DNA from: Muribaculaceae bacterium
Lineage (GTDB): Bacteria > Bacteroidota > Bacteroidia > Bacteroidales > Muribaculaceae
DNA: 13,963 nt
Direction of reading: 5' to 3'
Assembly (NCBI GenBank): GCA_022511505.1
Contig: JAFLTK010000250.1
Span: 1 to 13,963 of the forward strand
This document shows positions 1 through 6,494 of the stretch, piece by piece. Both the position numbers and the translations under genes were made by a program. How positions within the stretch are numbered: the first letter of the stretch is position 1; each line of letters opens with the position of its first letter. Below the pieces are notes generated by a model. The model searched no databases. It was not told the origin of the DNA and was given only the letters and a program-made list of their open reading frames with translations.

Positions 1-26
1 TTAGATTAAGATAAAGGTTTAAAAGG

Positions 27-56
27 AAAGAGATGTTGTGAAACATCTCTTTTTTT
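27..56 (+). terminator. Rho-independent terminator of an unseen upstream gene
   Basis: A perfect 11-bp stem (AAAGAGATGTT, 27-37, pairing with AACATCTCTTT, 42-52) closes a GTGA loop and runs into a T-tract (50-56). This is a standard intrinsic terminator. It probably ends a plus-strand gene lying before the window. The other strand also has T-rich sequence after the stem, so bidirectional use is possible. Bases 1-26 are AT-rich and show no coding sequence. Confidence 0.85.
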
Positions 57-60
57 GTTA

Positions 61-68
61 TATATTTG
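61..68 (+). promoter_or_regulatory. Candidate Bacteroidetes promoter -7 box
   Basis: TATATTTG matches the Bacteroidetes sigma-ABfr -7 consensus TAnnTTTG exactly. The -33 side is weak: a TTG at 36-38 lies inside the terminator hairpin, with a 22-nt spacer instead of the usual 19-20. A start of transcription near 74-76 would leave a very short leader before the ATG at 83. Confidence 0.5.
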
Positions 69-82
69 CAGAAAATTTTGAT

Positions 83-751
83 ATGAAAGTAGAATTTGAC
101 AACGAAATAAAGGAAAAAGTGCCCGGGCTGAAGGTGCTCGTTGTTGAGGCAACGATAAAGAATCGGCCGACCGACGATGCAGTCGAGCAACTGCTTGCGC
201 GGACCGAACGTGACATCGCCGCCACCGTGGCACTTGACCTGATAAAGCAACGTCCCGGCATAGCGGCAACGCGCGACGCCTACAAGCGATGTGGCAAGGA
301 CCCCAACCGCTACAGGCCGTCGAGCGAGGCATTGTGTCGTCGCATCGTGCGCGGCCTCGGGCTGTATCGTGTCGACGCGGCGGTCGATGTCATCAATGTA
401 CTATCGATTATGACCGGCTACAGCATCGGCGGTTTTGACATCGACAAAATCGACGGCGACACAATCACCCTCGGCATTGGCCGCGAGGGCGAGCCATACG
501 CAGCGATAGGTCGCGGCGAGCTTAATATAGCCGGGCTGCCGGTGTTCCGCGACGCGACGGGCGGCATTGGCACCCCGACGAGCGACAATGAACGAACCAA
601 ACTCGACATCGACTCGCGACGCCTGTTGTTGACAATCAACATGTATGGACCGGAGATGGGCGTCGACGAGACTGCGTCGCTGACGCGCTCGCTCCTGGAG
701 CAATTTCTCGAAGCAACAGATATAAACTTCCATATAGCCTCGCCCCTATGA
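83..751 (+). CDS. Stand-alone B3/4 (PheRS beta-like) domain protein
   Basis: Encodes 222 residues. Residues about 60-212 resemble the B3/4 domain, which in bacterial phenylalanyl-tRNA synthetase beta subunits edits mischarged Tyr-tRNA. Visible hallmarks are Y-x5-DP near 68-74, RPSSEALCRRIV at 78-89, VDVIN at 101-105 and the GTPTSDNERT stretch at 163-172. No synthetase catalytic, B1, B5 or anticodon-binding parts are present, so this belongs to the free-standing COG3382-type family, whose cellular role is not settled. Trans-editing or tRNA binding is only inference. A GTG at 38 opens the same frame but lies in the loop of the upstream terminator and before the promoter, so the ATG at 83 was chosen. 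The stop overlaps the next start (ATGA), implying translational coupling with the YrdC/YciO-family gene. Confidence 0.85.
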   Translation: MKVEFDNEIKEKVPGLKVLVVEATIKNRPTDDAVEQLLARTERDIAATVALDLIKQRPGIAATRDAYKRCGKDPNRYRPSSEALCRRIVRGLGLYRVDAAVDVINVLSIMTGYSIGGFDIDKIDGDTITLGIGREGEPYAAIGRGELNIAGLPVFRDATGGIGTPTSDNERTKLDIDSRRLLLTINMYGPEMGVDETASLTRSLLEQFLEATDINFHIASPL

Positions 752-1356
752 AGATATTAAAGATGTATAGTTCGAGCATCAACGAGCGTTACCTTGACGA
801 GATAGTCGAGACACTGCGTGACGGCGGCGTAATTATCTATCCAACCGACACAATCTATGCCATCGGTTGTGACGCACTTTCAAACCGCGCCATTGAGAGC
901 GTCTGTCGGCTAAAGGGGATAGACTGCCGCAAGGAGACATTGTCGATTGTGGCGTCTGACATGTCGATGGCATCACAATATGGCCGGATTGACAACGATG
1001 CTTTCCGATTGATGCGCGCCAATCTGCCCGGGCCGTTCACATTCATTCTTCCGGCTGCCACGACACTGCCCAAGGTGTTTAAAGGGCGCAAAACCGTCGG
1101 TATCCGCATCCCCGACAACGCCATTGCGCGAGCCATCGCCGAGCGACTCGGCAACCCGATACTGTCGTCATCAATCACCGGCGCCGACGATGCCGAGTTG
1201 TCGTTCCCGCCCTCGATTGCCGAGCGCTATGAACGCGCCGACGTCGCTCTGATGGTCGACGGTGGCGACGGCGGGGTCATCGGCTCGACAGTCGTTGACC
1301 TGACCGACTCGCGCAGCCCCGAAATCACTCGTCAAGGAGCGGGGAATTTAATTTGA
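748..1356 (+). CDS. YrdC/Sua5 superfamily protein, YciO-type
   Basis: Encodes 202 residues forming one YrdC domain, the fold of TsaC/Sua5 enzymes that make threonylcarbamoyl-AMP for the t6A modification of ANN-decoding tRNAs. Visible motifs: YPTDTIYAIGCDA at 31-43, RLKG at 54-57, LPGPFTFIL at 93-101, the GIRIPD strand at 118-123 and STVVDLTD at 180-187. The length, the AFRLMR segment before LPGPFTFIL and the RKTVGIRIPDN region resemble E. coli YciO more than TsaC. There is no Sua5 C-terminal domain. YciO-type proteins are commonly annotated as L-threonylcarbamoyladenylate synthase, but whether this copy is the t6A enzyme or a paralogue cannot be told without the rest of the genome. The ATG at 748 overlaps the previous stop by 4 nt; an in-frame ATG at 763 is less likely. 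Confidence 0.85.
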   Translation: MKILKMYSSSINERYLDEIVETLRDGGVIIYPTDTIYAIGCDALSNRAIESVCRLKGIDCRKETLSIVASDMSMASQYGRIDNDAFRLMRANLPGPFTFILPAATTLPKVFKGRKTVGIRIPDNAIARAIAERLGNPILSSSITGADDAELSFPPSIAERYERADVALMVDGGDGGVIGSTVVDLTDSRSPEITRQGAGNLI

Positions 1357-1376
1357 GCGCCGGCGCTCAAATTAAA
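1347..1376. repeat. Perfect 30-bp palindrome at the yciO-like gene stop
   Basis: The left arm TTTAATTTGAGCGCC (1347-1361) is followed directly by its exact reverse complement (1362-1376). The stop codon of the YciO-type gene (1354-1356) lies inside the left arm. In RNA it would fold with a GC core (GAGCG/CGCTC, loop CCGG) flanked by A-U pairs, but no T-tract follows, so it is a poor intrinsic terminator. It shares both half-sites TTTAATTTGA and TCAAATTAAA with the palindrome at 13487-13515. Confidence 0.85.
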
Positions 1377-1418
1377 GTTTATTAGGTTAAATTTTAAAGG
1401 GTTAAGGGTTTAAAGTTT

Positions 1419-2378
1419 ATGGAAAAAGTAATCGACATAATCAACAGCCGCGGCGACCGCCCGGTTTTCTCCTTTGAGGTGCTTCCGCCCCTGAAAGGCA
1501 ACAGTATATATAAGGTGTTTGACATCATCGACCGCTTGCGCGAGTTTGAGCCGCAATTTGTCAATATCACGTCCCACCATTCAGAAATTATCTACCGCGA
1601 GCAACCTGACGGCAGTATTCGCCGCGAGGGTGTGCGCCGTCGTCCCGGCACGGTGGCGATAGCGGCCGCCATTCGCCACAAGTATGGCATCATTCCGGTG
1701 CCCCATCTGATTTGTCGCGGCTTCACGCGCGAGGAAACCGAATATGCCCTTCTCGACCTCAACTTCCTTGGTATCACCAACTTGCTGTTGTTGCGCGGCG
1801 ACGACAAAGGGAATATGAAACAAGCCTACGACCCGGCGCTTTGCAATGCCCACACCACCGACCTTCAGGAGCAAATCAACCGCTTTAATGGCGGCATCGG
1901 GCTCGACGGCACGGTCATCGAGGGAATTGAGACCCCGTTTACCTACGGCGTGGCATGCTATCCCGAGAAGCACGAGGAGGCTCCTAATATGGAGTCGGAC
2001 ATCCGCCACCTGAAGATGAAAGTCGACGCCGGCGCGCAATATGCTATCACCCAACTGTTTTATGACAACAGTCGCTATTTTGAGTTTGTTGACCGTTGCC
2101 GCGAGGCCGGTATCAACGTTCCTATCCTGCCCGGCATAAAGCCGATTACCAAAAAGAGCCAGTTGGCAGTGTTGCCGCGAGTGTTTCGCGCCGACATTCC
2201 CGAACCGCTCGCGCGCGAACTTGAGGCGGCACGCGATGACAGCGAATGTGTCGAGATAGGTATCCGCTGGGGCATCGAACAGTGTCGCGAACTGATTGCC
2301 GGCGGCGCGCCCGGTATACATTTCTACACCATGCTTGCCTCCCACAGCGTTGGCGAGATTGCTAAACAGGTATTCTAA
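1419..2378 (+). CDS. metF: 5,10-methylenetetrahydrofolate reductase
   Basis: Encodes 319 residues, a full-length cytoplasmic FAD-dependent MetF TIM barrel. It reduces 5,10-methylene-THF to 5-methyl-THF, the methyl donor for methionine synthesis. Visible family motifs: FSFEVLPP at 17-24 with the catalytic-position Glu20, LLLLRGDDKG at 122-131 with Asp128 at the position contacting flavin/folate, AQYAITQLFYD at 206-216, LPGIKPIT at 237-244 and PGIHFYTM at 298-305. The ATG at 1419 follows a 62-nt intergenic stretch that holds a 30-bp palindrome and an AT-rich tail, with no recognisable TAnnTTTG promoter. Cotranscription with the upstream pair is therefore plausible. The gap to metH is 10 nt, which fits MetF feeding MetH. 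No folate or cobalamin riboswitch is visible in the short upstream gap. Confidence 0.96.
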   Translation: MEKVIDIINSRGDRPVFSFEVLPPLKGNSIYKVFDIIDRLREFEPQFVNITSHHSEIIYREQPDGSIRREGVRRRPGTVAIAAAIRHKYGIIPVPHLICRGFTREETEYALLDLNFLGITNLLLLRGDDKGNMKQAYDPALCNAHTTDLQEQINRFNGGIGLDGTVIEGIETPFTYGVACYPEKHEEAPNMESDIRHLKMKVDAGAQYAITQLFYDNSRYFEFVDRCREAGINVPILPGIKPITKKSQLAVLPRVFRADIPEPLARELEAARDDSECVEIGIRWGIEQCRELIAGGAPGIHFYTMLASHSVGEIAKQVF

Positions 2379-2388
2379 ACGACTGATT

Positions 2389-5300
2389 ATGAACCGACAG
2401 GAGTTCTCAGAGTGGCTTGGAGGCCGAGTTGCCGCGCTCGACGGCGCGATGGGCACAATGATTCAGCAACACGCTTTGACAGCGGTCGACTTTGCCGGCG
2501 ACATCGCGGCTTGCCAACCGGCAAAGGTTGCCGGAAACAACGACCTGCTCGCCATCACGCGGCCCGACGTCATCACCGGCATCCATCGCGCGTATGTCGA
2601 AGCCGGTGCCGACATCATCTCGACCAACACGTTCAACGCCAACGCCATATCTCAGGCCGATTACTCGACCGGCTCGCTCGTTGGCCGCATTAACCGCCAC
2701 GCGGCTCGATTGGCGCGAGCAGTTGCCGATGGTGTTACCGACCGCCGCTTGCTCGTTGCCGGTTCGATAGGCCCGACCAACCGCACGGCCTCGATGAGCC
2801 CCGACGTGTCAAGTCCGGCAGCGCGAAATGTTGACTTTGACGCGCTTGTCGACGCTTATCGTGAACAGATTGATGCGCTCGTTGAAGGAGGGGTCGACAT
2901 TCTGTTGATGGAGACTGTCTTTGACACGCTCAACCTCAAGGCCGCACTCGTTGCCGCGGCCGACTTTGATATTGCTGTAATGGTCTCGTTGACAGTATCT
3001 TCGGTTGGCGGTCGCACTCTTGGCGGTCAGACCATCGAGGCCTTTGTAACAACCGTCGAGCCGTTTGACAACGTGGTCTCCATCGGGTTGAACTGCTCGT
3101 TCGGCCCCGATGCGATTGCGCCGTTCGTGCGCCAACTCGCCGCGTGCAGTTCTCGGCCGGTAAGCGTTCACCCCAACGCCGGGCTACCCGACGAGTCGGG
3201 CCGATACAATGCTACTCCTGAGTCTTTTGTCGCCGCGCTCGCGCCACTGATGGCCGAGGGGATTGTCAATATTGTCGGCGGTTGTTGCGGCACGACGCCG
3301 ACCCACATTGCCGCCCTTGCCGCAGAAGCAAAGCGTCACAGCGGACGGTTCCCGTCGCCGCGTCCCGAGTCGTTCCGCCTCGCCGGACTCGAAGAACTAA
3401 ACGTCGCCCCCGGCTACAGTTTTATTAACATCGGCGAGCGGTGCAACGTTGCCGGCTCGCGAAAATTCTTGCGGCTGATAAGCGAGGGAAACTATGCCGA
3501 GGCGGCCGACATCGCGCGACGTCAGGTCGAGGACGGCGCGATGATTGTCGATGTCAACATGGACGACGCCATGCTTGACTCGCCCGCGGTTATGGAGCAC
3601 TTTCTGCGCTACATCAGTGCCGATGTCGATATCGCCAAAAGGCCGATTATGATTGACTCGTCGCGCGTCGACGTTATCGAGCGCGCGCTAAAGCAAATCC
3701 CCGGGCGACCCGTCGTCAACTCTATTTCTCTAAAGGAGGGCGAGGCAAAATTCATCGAAGCCGCGCTTATGATAAGGCGCATGGGCGCCGCGGTAGTGGT
3801 GATGGCTTTTGACGAAAAGGGGCAGGCCGACACGTTGGAACGCAAAATCGAGATTGCCGAACGTGCCTACCGCTTGCTGACTACCCAAGCTCATTTTGCG
3901 CCCGGCGACATAATTTTCGACCCCGGCATCATGGCCATTGCCACGGGACTCGACGAGCATGACGCCTATGCCGTCAATTTCATCGAGGCTGTCCGCCGAA
4001 TTAAAGCCAATCTACCAGGAATGTTGACTTCGGGTGGTGTCAGCAATCTGTCATTCGCTTTCCGCGGTCACAACGCCCTGCGCGAGGCGATGCATGCCGT
4101 GTTCCTCTACCACGCTATCGCCGCCGGGCTCGACATGGCCATCCTCAACCCGGCCACGGCGGTCACATACGACCAGATTGACCCGGCGTTGCGCGAATTG
4201 CTGACCGACGTCATCCTAAATCGTCGTCCCGGCGCCCGCGACGAACTGATTGCCTACGCTCAGACCGAGAAAGGCACAACAAATACGACAACAACCACTG
4301 CTACAGATAGTTGGCGCACAGAATCGCTCGACAACCGACTTGCAACCGCGCTTGTCAAGGGTATTGACAGTTACCTCAAGGCCGACATTGACGAGGCGCT
4401 CTCCGAGGGACGCTCGGCCGTGTCGATTATCGAGGGCCCGCTCATGCAAGGCATGAACCACGTCGGGAAACTATTCGGCGAGGGTAAAATGTTCCTGCCC
4501 CAGGTTGTCAAGACCGCACGCACGATGAAAAGCGCCGTTGACATCTTGCGCCCCGTGATGGAAAGCCAACGCGCCGCCGGAGGAGGCACTTCGGCCGGAA
4601 AGGTTGTGCTCGCCACCGTTAAAGGCGACGTGCATGACATTGGCAAAAACATTGTATCTATCGTGCTGGCATGCAATAACTTCGAGATTGTCGACCTCGG
4701 GGTGATGGTGCCTCCCGAGGAAATTGTTGCGGCCGTGAAGACCCACGACCCGGTGTTTGTCGGACTCTCAGGACTCATCACGCCGTCGCTCGCCGAGATG
4801 GTTGCCGTTGCCCGACTGATGGAGCGCGAGGGACTGTCGACACCCGTTGTAGTGGGGGGAGCCACGACCTCGGCACTACATACCGCCCTGAAGATTGCAC
4901 CCTGTCGGTCACTCGGTCCGGTGATACATTCGGCCGATGCCGGACAAAATGCCGCAATCGCCGCCGCGCTCGTCGGTAAAACGACACGCCGCGAGTTTGT
5001 CGCTGAGAACCAACGCGTTCAGGAGCAGTTACGCGCCGATGCTTTAGAGAAAACGCCGATTGAATTGTTGCCTCTTGACGAGTGTCGCCGCCGTGCTCGC
5101 GGTGAGGATACACCCGCTCCTGCACCACAGCATCCGGGCTTAACCCTGTTTGATGCCATACCGGTTGATGGATTGATTCCGCTCATCAGCTGGCCGCAGT
5201 TTTTCCACGCCTGGCGTGTCGAGGGGCCTTTTGTTACCGATTTCCCCTACTCGCTTGGCAATGAGAATGTTGAGGTCTTTGAGGCGAAATATTCCGGCGA

Positions 5301-5952
5301 TGCCAAGGCGCTTGACGCTTTGCGACTGTATCGCGACGCCCGGCAGTTGCTCGACCGCGATGCCGACCGCTTTTCAGTAAAAGCCGCGGTCGCGATGCTG
5401 CCCGCTCGACGTGCCGGCGATGATATTGTAATTGATAACCGCATGTCGTTGCCAATGTTACGCCGACAATCAGAGACACCGCTTTCACTTGCCGACTTAG
5501 TCACAGCCACCGGCGACGACCACATAGGCGCCTTTGCCGTCACGGCCGGCATGGCAGAGGAGAGCCCTGCCGACGAGTATGACTCGCTGCTCGCGGCTAC
5601 ACTCTGCGACCGCCTCGTCGAAGCCGCCTCAGAGTGGCTTCACGACCGCGTGCGCCGCCGGCTATGGGGATTTGACGCGCAAGGTATTCGTCCCGCCGTC
5701 GGATATCCGTCGCTACCCGACCAAAGCATGGCACATCTGATTGCAACCCTGCTTCCCCTCGATCGACTTGGCATGACCGTCACCGAAAACGGCGCCCTTT
5801 CGCCAGCCTCCTCAGAACTTGGCCTTTACTTCGCCGCCCCCTCGGCCCGCTACTTCAATCTCGGTCCCATCGACGCTACCCAAGCCGCCGACTACGCCCG
5901 CCGTCGTGGCCTCCCCCTTGCCGACCTCGCCCCCTTCCTACCTTTGGTTTGA
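2389..5952 (+). CDS. metH: Cobalamin-dependent methionine synthase
   Basis: Encodes 1187 residues with all four MetH modules. The homocysteine-binding domain (about 1-325) has zinc-ligand cysteines at C236 (GLNCSFGP) and C299/C300 (GGCCGTTP). The pterin-binding domain (about 340-620) includes INIGERCNVAGSRKF at 346-360. The cap and B12-binding region (about 645-865) has DVHDIGKN at 747-754, with His749 as the expected cobalt ligand, and VVGGATTS at 821-828. The C-terminal AdoMet-binding reactivation domain (about 920-1187) has RPAVGYPSLPD at 1101-1111. It methylates homocysteine from 5-methyl-THF. It is slightly shorter than the E. coli enzyme (1227), partly through a shorter loop before RPAVGYP. 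A threonine-rich linker (627-642) joins the pterin and cap modules. The open frame extends 31 codons upstream into metF, but ATG 2389, 10 nt after the metF stop, gives the expected N-terminus. The stop codon lies in the first 52-bp repeat. Confidence 0.97.
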   Translation: MNRQEFSEWLGGRVAALDGAMGTMIQQHALTAVDFAGDIAACQPAKVAGNNDLLAITRPDVITGIHRAYVEAGADIISTNTFNANAISQADYSTGSLVGRINRHAARLARAVADGVTDRRLLVAGSIGPTNRTASMSPDVSSPAARNVDFDALVDAYREQIDALVEGGVDILLMETVFDTLNLKAALVAAADFDIAVMVSLTVSSVGGRTLGGQTIEAFVTTVEPFDNVVSIGLNCSFGPDAIAPFVRQLAACSSRPVSVHPNAGLPDESGRYNATPESFVAALAPLMAEGIVNIVGGCCGTTPTHIAALAAEAKRHSGRFPSPRPESFRLAGLEELNVAPGYSFINIGERCNVAGSRKFLRLISEGNYAEAADIARRQVEDGAMIVDVNMDDAMLDSPAVMEHFLRYISADVDIAKRPIMIDSSRVDVIERALKQIPGRPVVNSISLKEGEAKFIEAALMIRRMGAAVVVMAFDEKGQADTLERKIEIAERAYRLLTTQAHFAPGDIIFDPGIMAIATGLDEHDAYAVNFIEAVRRIKANLPGMLTSGGVSNLSFAFRGHNALREAMHAVFLYHAIAAGLDMAILNPATAVTYDQIDPALRELLTDVILNRRPGARDELIAYAQTEKGTTNTTTTTATDSWRTESLDNRLATALVKGIDSYLKADIDEALSEGRSAVSIIEGPLMQGMNHVGKLFGEGKMFLPQVVKTARTMKSAVDILRPVMESQRAAGGGTSAGKVVLATVKGDVHDIGKNIVSIVLACNNFEIVDLGVMVPPEEIVAAVKTHDPVFVGLSGLITPSLAEMVAVARLMEREGLSTPVVVGGATTSALHTALKIAPCRSLGPVIHSADAGQNAAIAAALVGKTTRREFVAENQRVQEQLRADALEKTPIELLPLDECRRRARGEDTPAPAPQHPGLTLFDAIPVDGLIPLISWPQFFHAWRVEGPFVTDFPYSLGNENVEVFEAKYSGDAKALDALRLYRDARQLLDRDADRFSVKAAVAMLPARRAGDDIVIDNRMSLPMLRRQSETPLSLADLVTATGDDHIGAFAVTAGMAEESPADEYDSLLAATLCDRLVEAASEWLHDRVRRRLWGFDAQGIRPAVGYPSLPDQSMAHLIATLLPLDRLGMTVTENGALSPASSELGLYFAAPSARYFNLGPIDATQAADYARRRGLPLADLAPFLPLV

Positions 5953-6151
5953 GCAAAATATAATCGGATAATTTGCGCAAACCATGTTTTTAACCCCTGT
6001 TTGAGCAAAATATAATCGGATAATTTGCGTAAACCGTGTTTTTAACCCCTGTTTGAGCAAAATATAATCGGATAATTTGCGCAAACCGCGTTTTTAACCC
6101 CTGTTTGAGCAGAATATAATCGGATAATTTGCGCAAACCGCGTTTTTAACC
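5947..6151. repeat. Four tandem copies of a 52-bp hairpin repeat
   Basis: Copies lie at 5947-5998, 5999-6050, 6051-6102 and 6103-6151, the last lacking about 3 bp. Each starts GTTTGAGCAAAATATAATCG and ends GTTTTTAACCCCT. The copies differ at very few positions: CATG, CGTG, CGCG and CGCG before the T-run, GCGT instead of GCGC in copy 2, and GCAGAA instead of GCAAAA in copy 4. Within each unit the first 36 bp form an imperfect inverted repeat (GTTTG-n-GCAAA ... TTTGC-n-CAAAC), with TTTGCGCAAA itself palindromic, followed closely by TTTTT. Each unit could therefore act as a weak terminator or 3'-end stabiliser for metH. The first copy supplies the last metH codon and its stop. No spacers separate the copies. 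Confidence 0.95.
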
Positions 6152-6187
6152 TATATTTCTTAGTTTGGCACTTTAAATTGCTAACAA

Positions 6188-6224
6188 AAGCACATACAGG
6201 GAGTTATGCTCTCTATATGTGCTT
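6188..6224. terminator. Hairpin, possible bidirectional terminator
   Basis: AGCACATACAGGGAG (6189-6203) pairs with CTCTCTATATGTGCT (6209-6223) with one mismatch and one G-T wobble, around a TTATG loop. One further A-T pair closes at 6188/6224. On the minus strand the stem is followed by TTTTGTT, a modest U-tract; on the plus strand by TAATATTTGG. It sits between convergent metH and aspD and could stop either transcript. Confidence 0.55.
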
Positions 6225-6322
6225 AATATTTGGCTTTTAAGTATTTAACCTTTTTATATGCGGCTCTCATCTTAGCGTTGGTTATAATCTCCTATTACTG
6301 TTCGCTTAAATCGAGTCGAAGA

Positions 6323-6356
6323 ATGGGGAGGGTCCTATGAGAAAGGCCCTCCCCAT
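6323..6356 (-). terminator. G/C-rich hairpin downstream of aspD
   Basis: ATGGGGAGGG (6323-6332) pairs perfectly with CCCTCCCCAT (6347-6356). CCT/AGG extends the stem inside, leaving a loop of about 7 nt. It lies 138 nt beyond the aspD stop. The minus strand continues with ATTCTTCG, only a weak U-tract, so termination efficiency is uncertain. On the plus strand no T-run follows. Confidence 0.5.
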
Positions 6357-6385
6357 GGCGGGATTATGTGGAATTGGTTTCAGCT

Positions 6386-6481
6386 GATGTTGTTAGTGTT
6401 GAGGGCGTTGTTGATGTTGTTAGTGTTATTAAGGTCGTTAACCCGGCAAAAACAATAACAACAATAAAAACAAAAACAACA
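6386..6481. repeat. GTT-rich / AAC-rich low-complexity stretch
   Basis: A 15-bp direct repeat, GATGTTGTTAGTGTT, occurs at 6386-6400 and 6413-6427. After a short GC-bearing centre, an AAC/AAA-rich stretch at about 6448-6481 is broadly complementary to the GTT-rich arm. An imperfect long stem is possible in the aspD 3' untranslated RNA. It is best read as simple-sequence expansion. Confidence 0.6.
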
Positions 6482-6494
6482 GTAAAGCCGGCAC

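Larger units (their letters stand above)
6152..6494. other. Gene-free convergent intergenic region
   Basis: About 340 bp between the metH repeat array and the aspD stop. It holds a hairpin at 6188-6224, a G/C-rich hairpin at 6323-6356 and a GTT/AAC-rich low-complexity stretch at 6386-6481. Short reading frames here are simple-sequence translations without recognisable protein features, so no gene is called. The two flanking genes converge, so the region presumably handles transcription termination. Confidence 0.7.

Noticed and set aside
38..82. GTG-initiated N-terminal extension of the B3/4 protein
   Set aside because: The codon lies in the loop of a perfect terminator hairpin and upstream of the likely transcription start; the ATG at 83 fits better.
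1357..1418. Cobalamin or SAM riboswitch before metF-metH
   Set aside because: The gap is only 62 nt and contains a palindrome and AT-rich sequence; no riboswitch core elements are recognisable.
2296..2388. 31-codon upstream extension of metH
   Set aside because: It lies inside metF and resembles no MetH N-terminus; the ATG at 2389 gives the expected start.
1581..2456. 291-codon minus-strand reading frame opposite metF
   Set aside because: It is a shadow of a well-supported gene in high-GC coding sequence, with no recognisable domain.
5958..5963. TATAAT -10-like boxes in each 52-bp repeat
   Set aside because: Bacteroidetes primary sigma factor uses TAnnTTTG rather than TATAAT, and the repeat lies downstream of metH with no gene ahead on the plus strand.
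5947..6151. CRISPR array
   Set aside because: The units are directly contiguous with no variable spacers, the unit length is 52 bp, and no cas gene is nearby.
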